This document shows, piece after piece, positions 9,545 through 19,414 of a stretch of DNA of 64,000 nt (within the stretch, counting starts at the first letter, position 1; each line of letters starts with the position of its first letter). The DNA is from Adiantum capillus-veneris (Eukaryota; Streptophyta; Polypodiopsida; Polypodiales; Pteridaceae), in the NCBI GenBank assembly GCA_014529385.2, contig CM043947.1, forward strand, positions 100,261,186-100,325,185. The letters run 5' to 3'. The position numbers and the translations under genes were made by a program. Under the pieces are notes generated by a model. That model made no database searches, had not been told where the DNA came from, and saw nothing but the letters and a program-made list of their open reading frames with translations.

Positions 9545-12500
9545 ATGGAAAACCAGCAGACAACATTATTGCCACTAGAAATGGAGGCAGAAGGGAGCCT
9601 TTACAGGAGGGAGCCATTACAGGAAATGAATCACAACTACCAGCATCCAGCTCTTTCTATTATCAGGAAATATGAGACAGAAAGAAAGCGTAAACAGCGG
9701 GAGCACCAACAGATGACAACTAAATGAGGACATCATGCCGTCGAGGATGAGGAGAAAAGGAAAATCTCCTTCGAGATTGTGAAAGGTTTCAAGAGCATGA
9801 CTGAAGGTCTCAACAAAGAAGCAAAGTGTGAAATCTGGAATCTTGTTGCTCAACATCCGCTTGTTCGGGCAATCCGTGATCAGTCTTTAGAGGAGGAGGC
9901 TGCTGTGCAGAGTGCAATTGTCTCCAATGTTCGCAACACACTAGCTATCGTGAAGCAGCCAACTTATAATGAGGAGCTGTTTTTGAAGAATGTAGCATTG
10001 CAGATGATGATAAATTCAAATGAAAACATGCCTATTGCCAAATTATTCAGGGTCCTAAAAGTCGACCGTCGCAGCTTGTTCAAAGCAAAATCACGGCAGG
10101 TGAAGTCTAGTGTCAATGCTCGACTGTTTTCATTGGCTAGATGTCACAAGCAACACCGTCATAGCCCTATCACAGATGAAATTAAGGAATTGGTCTACAA
10201 ATTTTGGACAGAGGAGACTCGTGTTTCACCCAACAAGAAGGATGTTTGTCGAAAGAGAGTGGGAAGGAAAAGCTACATAAAACACCCTATGCACCTCCTG
10301 GATGAGTCTCAGGTGATCAATGACATACTTGCGCCATAACTTATGCATTCTAGCATGCTAGTATTCTACCTAGCATACAGAGCATGCTAGTTATCACAAT
10401 ATGTTATGCTATGTATGCCACCTAGCATGTGTGCTAGTTAGCATAGTCTCAGTCCTAGTATGCTGGGTATGCTTTTTAGCATGATAAGTATGCTGTCTAG
10501 CAAAATATGTAAGCTACTATAACACCCTTTATGCTAGTTAGCATACCTATTATGCTAACTAGCATGCTCAGAATGTTCTTTGACACAATGAGTATGCTAG
10601 CTACCTTTCGTAGTATGCTAACTAGCATAATGGGTAAGCTGGTTTATGTTATATGCTAGTTAGAATTCGTGTATGGTGGGTATGGTGTTCATCATAAATC
10701 TTCTGCTAGTTAGCATGCCTAGTGATCTTGAGGACTATGCTGGTTAGCACAATATGTATGCTACTTTAACACCTTTTATGCTAGTGTGCTGGCTATGATA
10801 TTCAACATAACAAGTGTGTTGGTTAACACAATATGTATGCTAGTTAGCATACCTTCTATTCTTCTTAGCACACTTTGTGTGGTTAACCATGACTCATATG
10901 CTAAACTACACACTGATTTTGCTTGTTAGCACAGCTAGTATGCTAGTTAGCATACTCAGCTGTGCTAACTAGCAATATAGCATGTTAGTAAGCATACTCA
11001 GCTAGCTAACTAGCATGCTGAGTATGCTAGTTAGCACAGCTAAGAATGCTAAGTAGCATAACGGGTAAGCTGATTTATGCTAGTATGCTAGTTAGCATAT
11101 TCAGTTATGCTAAATGCTAGTTAGCACAGTTGAGTATGCTAACTAGCATGCTCATGAGTATGCTAGTTAGCACAGTTGAGAATTCTAAGTAGCATAATGG
11201 GTAAGCTAATTTATGCTAGTTAGCATTCGTAGTGTGCTGGCTATGCTGTTCAACATAATAAGTGTAATGGTTAACACAATATGTATGCTAGTTAGCATAC
11301 CTTCTATTCTTCTTAGCACATATTCATGTGGTTAACAATGACTCATATGCTAAATTACACACTGATTATGCTTGCTAGCACAGCTAGTATGCTAACTAGT
11401 ATGCTGATGAGTATGCTAGTTAGCACAGCTAATATACCAGTTAGCACAGCTAGTATGCTAACTCAGCATGCTAAAGAGTATACTCAGCCAGCTAACTAGC
11501 ATGCTGATGAGTATGCCTCGTATGCTAAACTACACATTGATTGTGATTGTTAGCACAGCCAGTATTCTAGTTAGCATACTCAGCATGCTAACTAGCATGC
11601 TGATGAGTATGCTAGTTAGCACAGCTATTATGCTAACTAGTATGCTGATGAGTATGCTAGTTAGCATAGCTAGTATGCTAACTCAGCATGCTAGTTAGCA
11701 TACTCAGCATGCTAACTAGCATGCTGATGAGTATGCCTCGTATGCTAAACTACACACTGATTGTGCTTGTTAGCATAGCTAGTACGCTAGTTAGCATACT
11801 CAGCATGCTAATTATAATGCTGATGAGTATGCTAACTAGTATGCTGATGAGTATGCGAGTTAGCACAGCTAGTATGCTAACTCAGCATGCTAGTTAGCAT
11901 ACTCAGCATGCTAACTAGCATGTTGATGAGTATGCCTCGTATGCTACACTACACACTGATTGTGCTTGTTAGCACAGCTAGTATTCTAGTTAGCATACTC
12001 AGCTATGCTAGTTAGCACACTCAGCTATGCTAGTTAGCATACTCAGCATGCTAGTTAGCATACTCAGCATGCTAACTAGCATGCTTAGTATACAATGTTA
12101 TACCCAGTTACATGCATGTTAGGACCATACCCAGTTACATGCATGTTAGGACATACAATGTGATGTTTAACACACCAATTTGTTTCTATGGTGGATGTAT
12201 TAAGTAGCAATGCGTATAGTCCTATTTGGATTATTTATCCTAGTAAACATACAGATCAAATATGGATATTGCAGGTTGAGCTCTTTCAAAGATTCAAACA
12301 AAAACATCCAGATTGCAAGATTGGCATGAGGATGTTTGAGATGTTAAAGCCATTCTTTTGAAAGAGGCTAAAGGATAGGTACACATGCTGTTGTTACGAA
12401 TACCATGTGCAGATGACATTTTTGAAAGACGCAATGAACCACATGGGCTCTCGTGCTTTTGGGATGCATGATACATGTTGCAACTATGTATGCAATATCC

Positions 12501-14146
12501 GTGCTACAGGCAAGAACATTAGCAGCGGCGGCTGCCTAGCTTCACATCACACGTTCAAAGGTGTCACACAGATGTGGGAGTCCGTTCTCTGTCCAAAGCC
12601 AGCAGATGCATTTTTCCATAGAAGGGAATGCCTGATGGGAGACTGTAAGATATGTGGAGTAAAGAAGTTAGAATTATGTTGCTTAGAAATAGCAAAGCCA
12701 TGTAAGAGTATTAATGTGAAAGTATTTACGCATGTAGAAGCAAAAGATAGGCATGGAAACAGTTAGAAAAGAAAAGATCTTTTGCATAAAGAAATGCAGT
12801 GCTGGGAGTTTCTTTGACTGTTGCAGACCAAGTTGAAGCTCTTCATCACTCATAACTATGTGGCACGATGGCAAGGACAACAATTTAAGGATTGTATACT
12901 TCGCTTTCCGGATGATGTCATTGTCTCAGTTGTTGACTTTGCTGAAAATTACGCCTTTAAGGAGCAAAATGAGATTCAGTCAATGCATTGGCACTCTAGT
13001 CAAGTAACTATTTTTGTACACATAACATACTACCGCAAGGCAGGGGAGGTAGTCACAACAATCCACTTCTTCATATCAAATGATAGGGTGCATGACACAC
13101 TGTTTGTGCAACATTGCTTCATGCTACATTGTGACTGGTTACAACAAGAGGGTGTCACTTGTAAACAACATTGGGTGTGGTCAGATGGTGTGGCCTCGCA
13201 ATTCAAGGGAGACAGGCCTTTCTATTTTGTTGCAAGATATGGTGGACTCATAGGGATTGGGATGAGCTGGTTCTTCTTTGGATCAGGGCATGGCAAGGGT
13301 GAGCATGATGGTGCAGGAGCAGTTGTGAAAAGAAGCTTGACCCATGAACAACTAAAACCTAATGGAGCTATATTGCAGTGTGCAGCAGATGTGGTTGCTT
13401 ATTGCCAGGCCAACCTATCGCAGGGAGCACCTGCATCATATCCTTCAAAAGAAATGGAATGTGCTCGTGTGTTCTGGGAGGTTAAAGAGGGAGATGTTAA
13501 CAGGGAAGTTAAGTGGAATTGTGCCACTTTGGCAAAAACTCGCTCTTTGCCTGCTATTCGTGGTCACAAATCGCAGGATCCAACTGCCCTTGCAACAAGA
13601 AAGTTGGCATGCTTCTGTGATGCATGCATGAACGGAAGGTGGAATCGCTGCATCAATAAAGCTTACGTGGAGGCTTGGGATTATCAGATTCTGCAGCCAT
13701 TACTTGAGCAAACAGATGAAGTTTCGAGAGAGGAAGTGGTTGGCTATGATGACTTCACATACTAAGGTCATCATGATGTGTTGAGTAGCGCTCTATGTTC
13801 TAGAGACACATTTGCTGTAAATCCAGATGCTTTAACCAACACCGAAGATGTGGATTTCTATCTGGTCAAGTGTGTTGCAGAAAAGGAGAAGGTGGAGAAG
13901 GGGCACATTAATGAATGGAGCAATGTGATTGACAGAGGCTCATATGTTGTGCAAGGACTATATTACAAGAAATTGGATGCATACACCTTTAAGCTAGACC
14001 ACAAGCAGCCTATCGTCCACCTACTTTCACATCTGGTGCGATGTGTCAAAATACCCATGGAGCACGTCCCAAGGAGAAGGCAGGTGTACACAATCACTCC
14101 AGAAATCTATGAAGCAATCTGTAATAGCATGCCCTTCAGCTTTTAA
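9545..14146 (+). pseudogene. DDE-like (RNase H-fold) transposase-type gene, two exons, five in-frame stops
   Basis: Exon 1 is 9545-10312 and exon 2 is 12275-14146, joined phase 0 by a GT-AG intron (CAG/GTGATC to TTGCAG/GTTGAG). The total is about 879 codons. Exon 1 has a helix-turn-helix-like stretch (MPIAKLFRVLKVDRRSLFKA). Exon 2 has the Cys/His-rich CCCYEYHVQ region, then VVDFAENY (Asp at 12935), WSDGVASQFK (Asp at 13184) and GHGKGEHDGAG (13289-13318). That order is what an RNase H-type DDE enzyme shows, and proteins of this kind recur as uncharacterised repeated ORFs in plants and animals. Stops lie at 9725, 12359, 12764, 12815 and 13763, but no frameshift is needed anywhere. The protein family is recognised by pattern, and the transposase role is inferred. 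Confidence 0.7.
10340..12112. repeat. Palindromic TATGCTAGTTAGCATA-type array filling the intron
   Basis: About 1.77 kb of the 1962-bp intron is made of near-palindromic words of the form TATGCTAGTTAGCATA or TATGCTAACTAGCATA, joined by short linkers such as CTCAGCATGC. A longer unit containing GAGTATGCCTCGTATGCTA and CTACACACTGATTGTGCTTG recurs near 11510, 11731 and 11929, spaced about 200-220 bp. Divergence is greatest at the left. The open frames through it code only for Met/Leu/Ser-rich repeats and are not genes. Confidence 0.9.
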
Positions 14147-14338
14147 GTTGTATCCATTGGATTTTTTATATACCACTTTGTTGTAAGGGTATGCAGTTTT
14201 ATTATAAAGTTGGTTTTGTGTCAGCATGCTTAGCATGCTAACTATCAAACTGATTACATTAATTGCCAGCATTAGATTATTTACATAGGGTTCAATTTTA
14301 CAATGACAGTCACTGCCCCCAAAACCCTTTAGGCCTCC
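14147..14338. other. Convergent intergenic gap between the two element genes
   Basis: The 192 bp between the two stop codons contain one copy of the intron motif (AGCATGCTTAGCATGCTAAC near 14222). There is no obvious polyadenylation signal that I can assign to either gene with confidence. Confidence 0.5.
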
Positions 14339-15493
14339 TCAGAGGGAGCTTGTAGTGACCGGGCTGTCCTTATTTTGTTGTTTGTCTTCTTCCTGCTGCC
14401 TCTTTTCTTTTCTCTCTGCTTCCTCCTTTCTCTTTTCTTTCTCCTTTCTCTCTGCTTCCTCCTCTGCTTCTAGGTTGGCAATATGGTGCTCCCTTTCTCT
14501 TCTTTCCCTCTCTAGATTTTCTTTCTCTCTTTCTGCTTCTAGGTCAGCTTCCCGCTATTTGCGATGAATTTCTTCCAGTCTTTTAGCCTCTAAATCCATC
14601 TTTTGAATGTCAAGCAAATGTATGATGACTTCATCAGAAAACTCATCTGAGCGTGTCTCAAACACATTATCAGTAACATATGCTTCCCAATCATCCGTTT
14701 GCAGCCAAAGAAAAAGAGAGGACTTCAAAGTTTCTATAAGTAACTTTTCCCTCTGCTCAGCACTCTGGTGCTCTAGACTGGGAGTAACAATCCAAGTTTG
14801 TGGTGGGTTCTGAAACACTTTGTAGAAGCTATTATCGATTATAAGTGTGTTTTGGGCATTGTACCCCAGAGTGTGTTTCCAGAACAAGGATAAGTCTTTC
14901 ATAAACATAGGTTTTCTCTGGATCTACCAAGATTGCTTTGTACAATGCGCTTGAGTAAAAAACCTAGTAATTTTTGGCACCTGCTCTTTAAAAACAATAC
15001 GGCAAATACTCATGAATTTACTACGGAGGCTTGTGCTCCATATAAACACATTAAAGAACTGCAGGCACCACTCCAAAAAAAAATGGTTGTCCTTGCGACA
15101 GAACACCTGCTTATCAAGTACATCGTATTTCAGCATTTCATTTGCATATGCCGGGGGCTTTTCACCAAAGCGAGGCTCTACCACTGCCACCAAAAGACCG
15201 TTCAGGTCCAGCATCAGAGCCCTTTTTTCATCAAATAAACGCTTAGGCACCCATATTGGGTCTGGTAGAGGATACCATTCATCAAAAATTTCCGGCCCAC
15301 TTGGGTGCACATAATTTTGGCGCTCAATAATACTACGGGCAAGCTGTGAATATCGTTCAAGGGATTTTTCAATCTCCATTTTCTGTCTCCTTAACTGCTT
15401 GGCTTTGTGGACTCGCCATCTCCGTAATTTCTGCCATTGCATGGCCGCAGTTGCATCAGGCATGACGATTAATGCTTGTTTCTCTTCCTCTGC
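14339..15493 (-). pseudogene. FCP1/NIF-type HAD phosphatase domain with coiled-coil tail (3' part of the convergent gene)
   Basis: On the minus strand, after an acceptor (TTTCACTGCAG), comes a basic helix, then PDPIWVPKRLFDEKRALMLD. The HAD motif I (DLNGLL, 15208-15191) follows, then FNVFIWSTSLRSK, FTQAHCTKQSW, and IIDNSFYKVFQNPPQTWI (about 14840-14787). These match plant FCP1-homology proteins, which carry LDLNG and DDSPYK/DNS motifs; the family dephosphorylates phosphoserine/threonine. The first catalytic Asp is kept and the second motif residue is Asn. A Glu/Lys/Arg-rich coiled coil follows to the stop at 14339. TAG codons interrupt the frame at 14924 and 14555; both could derive from CAG. 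The domain call is solid, but activity is doubtful. Confidence 0.75.
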
Positions 15494-15706
15494 AGTGAAA
15501 CCGCGATACGAAATGAACAAGTTTTTAAAAAAAAAACTGCAAAAATTATAATGAACTATTACAATGAACTGCTGCTCAGATTTATATTGCACAAAAATAC
15601 ATTTTCATTGGAAAACAAAATGCATGTCAGTTACAATACGCATTTGGGTTTCCAAATGGTCTAGCATATACAATGAAGGGCACAACCGGGTAGGGAGCAA
15701 TAAGTC
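15494..15706 (-). other. Probable intron of the HAD gene
   Basis: This AT-rich stretch separates the acidic/basic exon ending near 15707 from the acceptor before the HAD exon. The donor is not certain. Confidence 0.35.
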
Positions 15707-16271
15707 TTAACACAATTTTTTGGAAGCTCTTGAGCGGGTGGCTTTCTTTTCACCTTTGGAGCTTTCAGCCTTGTCCGAACCACAAGCTGTGCTTGCAATG
15801 TCTTCGGGTACCTCTTCAAGGCCAACTTTTCTTTTCAGCTGAGCTTTACGCAAAAAACCCTCGAGAGGGCTGTTGTCACCAACTTCTTGCTCATCTTCTA
15901 TGTTTTCATTCTTCAAAGTTTCCCCTGAGCCACTAGCCACTGTCTACTCAGAAGCTTCTGCTTTGTCAGTTGCAGCAGGCATCGCTGGCACACAAGGAGC
16001 CATGACAAAAAAAATCATCTTCTTTTTCATCTTCTGAGTTCCTGCTCACACACCGCCTTCCTCCGTTGTTTCATGCTTTCATTTGGCATCTGCTGGGAGC
16101 CCTCATCCACCCCTTCACTCCTTGCATCCAGCTCAACACCCTTCTCCGTCGAAGGGTTCTCACCTGTATCCAGCTCATCACTCTCCTCGATCGAAAGGTC
16201 CTCCATTACAGCCTTTCCCTTTCCCTTTGTGTCATGCACACTGCCCACATCACGGAGGGACTGCCACAGGC
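15707..16271 (-). pseudogene. Acidic linker exon(s) of the convergent gene
   Basis: The exon starts at 16271 after a textbook acceptor (TTTTTTGTTCTAG). It reads GLWQSLRDVGSVHDTKGKGK and continues with acidic sequence (MEDLSIEESDELDTGENPS). A frame change occurs near the T8 run at about 16010, and a TAG near 15942 interrupts the following ASGSGETLKNENIEDEQEVG segment. The latter ends in a basic KKATRSRASKK. It looks like a disordered linker of a nuclear protein. It joins in frame (phase 1) with the zinc-finger exon upstream. Confidence 0.55.
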
Positions 16272-17345
16272 CTAGAACAAAAAACATGGATTAAGACTCA
16301 TATAAGCATGTCATGTATGCTAGAAAATGTTTAGTATGCTGTGACTACGTGTGCGGCCTGGCATACATTGGAATCCATGATGCTGACAAGCCCAGTATGC
16401 TAATTCGAATTGCTAAGTATGCTAACTAGCATATCCAATATGCTAGTTTGCATCTGGAGATGGTAGCTTACTTACTATATTGGCCATTATGACAAACTTA
16501 GTCTAGTCTGTACACTGAGCACAAGTATGCTAATTAGCATACAAGATATGCTAATTAGCATATCGATTCAACACACTCAGTATTCTAATTAACACTGTGG
16601 ATATGCTAATAAGCACACCCTGTACGCTAAAAGACATTCCTTGTATGCTAGCTACTAGCAGTCCCAGTATGCTAGTTAGTATACCCAGTATGCTCATTAG
16701 CAAACCCAATATGCTAATTAGCATATCCAGTATGCTAATTAGCATACCCAATATGCTAATTAGCATATCCACATGTTATTTAGTATTCCCAGTATGCTAA
16801 TTAGCATACCTAGTATGCTATTTAGCATATCTAGTATGCTAATTAGCATATCCAGTATGCTAATTAGCATACCCAGTATGCTATTTAGCATATCCAATAT
16901 GCTAATAAGCATATCCAGTATGCTAATCAGCATACTCATTATGTGAATTAGCATACTCATTATGTGAATCAGCATACCCATTATGCTATTTAACATATCT
17001 AGTATGCTAATTAGCATATCCAATATGCTAATCAGCATATCGAGTATGCTAATCAGCATACCCAGTACGCTAATCAACATATACAGTTTGCTAGTTAGCA
17101 TTTGGATATGGTAGTTAACTTACTACATATGCTAATATGCCAAACTTGCTCTAATCTGTACACTGAGCACACGTTATGCCAATTAGCATACAAGATATGC
17201 TAATTAGCATATCTAGTATGCTAATTAGCATATTCAGTATGCTAATTAGAATACCCTGTATGCTAATTATCATATAGGGATAACACACTCAATATTCTAA
17301 TTAACACATTGGGTATGCTAATTAGCACACCCTGTACAATCTTAC
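16272..17345 (-). repeat. Intron packed with a 21-bp perfectly palindromic minisatellite
   Basis: The 1074-bp intron runs from a GTAAGA donor at 17345 to a TTCTAG acceptor at 16272. Its consensus unit is TATGCTAATTAGCATA plus a five-base linker (TCCAG or CCCAG), often exactly 21 bp long. The 16-bp core is its own reverse complement. Internal larger repeats flank TGGTAGCTTACTTACTA-like segments near 16465 and 17113. Heptad-like MLISILD open frames are translation artefacts. Confidence 0.9.
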
Positions 17346-18690
17346 CAGATGTTGGTGTGATTGGATGTCTTTGCCCTGTGGGTTTCCAACACCATTCTTG
17401 TGGTATCCTTTGTTGGCAGGTCACAGCTCTACATTTTGTCGACAAGGAGCATGCAGCTGCAAAGCAGAGAAGGTGGTAGCTATGCCCAGAGGGCATCTTG
17501 ACCATGGCATTGGTTCCCTTTACTTCAAGTGGAAAACTGCAGCCACTGCACGGGTTGATCATCGTCCCATCGCATACCCCTTCTATACTTTCTGTAAAAG
17601 TGCCCATAGCCATATTACACAGGGCAGTGGGAATGGAGGAGCCTTGTAGCATCTTGCTCATGTGCATTAGGAGTTGCAGTTGACCTTCACATGCATTCAC
17701 TTTTTCTTCCATAACCTCCACATTAATCTGCACACCAGAAAAAAGAGGAGCATGGTAAGTACATAGGTTTGTTGTGCACATATTCCAATCATACGGTGGA
17801 AGCATAAAAGTCAAGCAAGAGTGTCCTCACTGTCAAGAAATTCCAAACCTTCCAATGTCTCTTTAAATGTCTCTATTTTTACTTTACACTCTATTTCCCT
17901 CTTTGCATCCATGTTGTCGCTCTGTAGTAACCTCTGTAATTCATTTTTAGCGTTGTGAAGCTTTTGTCTCATAGCAAGCACAATTGGGGTGACCCTAGCA
18001 TTGCTTGCTTGGAAAACCCTCATAGCTTCAAACTCTGATTTTGCAGTTAGAAGATGTTCTTCAGCATCTTGCAGTTGTTTGCTGAGAATTTCAGAGGCAG
18101 CCTTTATGTGCTGCAAATTCTCAATGCCAAAAATGACAGGCTTGCAGCCTGCTGGTGAGTGCTGTGGCGAGAGATGGGTGTCTCGTTGGTATCCTCCTTC
18201 ATTTCAGCTTGCGCCTCCTCGATGTTTTGACATACATTGCGCATCCTCCACTTTTCAACATGGGCCTCGTAGTACCCTTTCTCTCGGAGGTCCTGCAAAT
18301 GCTGGACAATGAATTCAGCCCAATTGAATTGCATGGCTGAGCCACTTGCAATTGCCGCCGGGCTGAATTCTTTTACAAACCCCTTGGTGAATGCAGAGTT
18401 GATCTCCATGTTTGTTGGGGCCTTCTGGTACACCTTGTAATGCAGCTGCATCACCTCGTCGAACATATCAGTACGCAAACAAATGCATTTAATGCCACAG
18501 TGACTATGATTCTTTGACTCTCTGAAAACACTGAACCACTCCACATCATTGATCTGATCCCACCTCACTAGTTTGGGGTTGGCACCAGCCAGGGAGAGTC
18601 CATGAACATCATTGAACTCTTCTGCTGTAATACAGAACTTTCTCTGTACTGGGACTGTAAACTTTGGAGCTTTCCATTGGCCTGCACACC
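17346..18690 (-). pseudogene. Zinc-finger-like and coiled-coil N-terminal part of the convergent gene
   Basis: After an acceptor near 18682 the frame reads GQWKAPKFTVPVQRKF, then RWDQINDVEWFSVF and FNWAEFIVQHLQDLREKGYY. A frame change near 18140 leads into a coiled coil (ENLQHIKAASEILSKQLQDA to about 17820). A further segment (17750-17346) carries PCSGCSFPLEV, SGHSYHLLCFA and TCQQRIPQEWCW, a C-x2-C...H-x2-H-x2-C pattern like a RING or related zinc fold. The donor GTAAGA follows directly. I cannot name the family of the first part. The junction near 17812 does not splice cleanly, so one small indel is likely. Confidence 0.5.
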
Positions 18691-18967
18691 CCCAATGTCA
18701 CAAGATTAGCAGATTTTTCTATTTGTTGGTAGGTAAAAATAATGTAGCCAAGAGTGTGTTAACAGTAGGAAAGTGTAGTATTGAGCACTTCCTTCCAATT
18801 TCAAGGTTCAAATCAAACACTGGTTTGTGCTTCTTGAGCCAGACTTCGACTTGAACGATTTTATTTCAAGTGACTATTCACAAGATGTCCTACTGCTAAA
18901 GCCGACATCAAGGGATAACTCTCCAGCCAAGACAGCACCAGCAACTATCCTCGCAAATCATAATGAG

Positions 18968-18969
<2 letters not shown>

Positions 18970-19012
<43 letters not shown>

Positions 19013-19229
19013 GTGAGTCATCCTTCCCCTTTGTATGCAAGGTCTTTGCCATTGGGGATGCTGGGGAATCAGAGAGCTTCACCCTTTTTCGGGGCGGAGA
19101 AGAAGCAGCAGAAAGTTCACCCCTCGACTTTGTTTTTGGTTCTCTCTTACCTATGGCCCCTGTGCCCCGCTTCTCTCCATGCATGTTGACTGCCCCACTC
19201 CGCTTCTCTCCATGCATTTTGATTGCCAC
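18970..19229 (-). pseudogene. Candidate N-terminal exon with nuclear-localisation motif
   Basis: Starting at the ATG at 19229, the frame encodes a basic peptide with two MHGEKR repeats and PPRKRVKLSD, which resembles a c-Myc-type nuclear localisation signal. It then runs into a (CT)n tract (19009-18969) encoding only Leu-Ser. The ATG lies about 185 bp inside the right TIR, as expected for the first exon of an inward gene. Its splice to the next exon is not resolved. Confidence 0.4.
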
Positions 19230-19381
19230 ACTCCCCTCAGAGTAACACTGCGTAAATGGTCAAGAAAGTGGATTCAAGGTGGTCCCCCTATTTTGAAATA
19301 TTTGATGGATTCCCACACGTTTGCAAAGTTACACTCTCATTATGCTTACAAGATATGCTTGTTTCCACATGATAACTAGCA

Positions 19382-19414
19382 CAAAAAGCATGACAAATTA
19401 ACATGCTTACACCC
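19382..19414 (-). repeat. Right terminal inverted repeat
   Basis: This is the inverted partner of 8961-8993. On the minus strand it is followed at once by GTGCTAGTTATC, a copy of the internal palindromic motif. Confidence 0.65.

Larger units (their letters stand above)
8961..19414. mobile_element. Candidate two-gene DNA transposon with terminal inverted repeats
   Basis: The left end begins GGGTATAAGCATGTTAA and continues to CTTTTTG at 8993. The right end, read on the minus strand from 19414, is the same sequence with two mismatches over about 33 bp (positions 5 and 18). Inside both ends lies a TGCTAGT motif related to the intron repeats of the two genes. The element holds two convergent genes, a DDE-like protein on + and an NLS, zinc-finger and HAD-phosphatase protein on -, with 192 bp between their stops. 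It could be a MuDR-like two-gene layout with unrelated proteins. No target-site duplication is clear. The right flank is copia pol coding starting exactly at the boundary, suggesting insertion into a copia element. Confidence 0.6.

Noticed and set aside
11468-11897. Met/Leu/Ser-rich open frames in the first palindromic array
   Set aside because: Repeat-derived; the same sequence is explained as intron content.
9545-14146. Alternative genetic code to explain in-frame stops
   Set aside because: All three stop codons are affected, while the large ORF at 49808-52855 and the copia ORF use the standard code with ordinary stops.
16551-17101. Open frames encoding MLISILD-type heptad repeats
   Set aside because: They are translations of the 21-bp palindromic minisatellite (21 = 7 codons) inside an intron and show no independent coding signal.
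10340-17340. Regularly spaced palindromic repeats resembling a CRISPR array
   Set aside because: Linkers are 5-6 bp and repetitive, with no unique spacers. The context is a plant nuclear genome with spliced genes.
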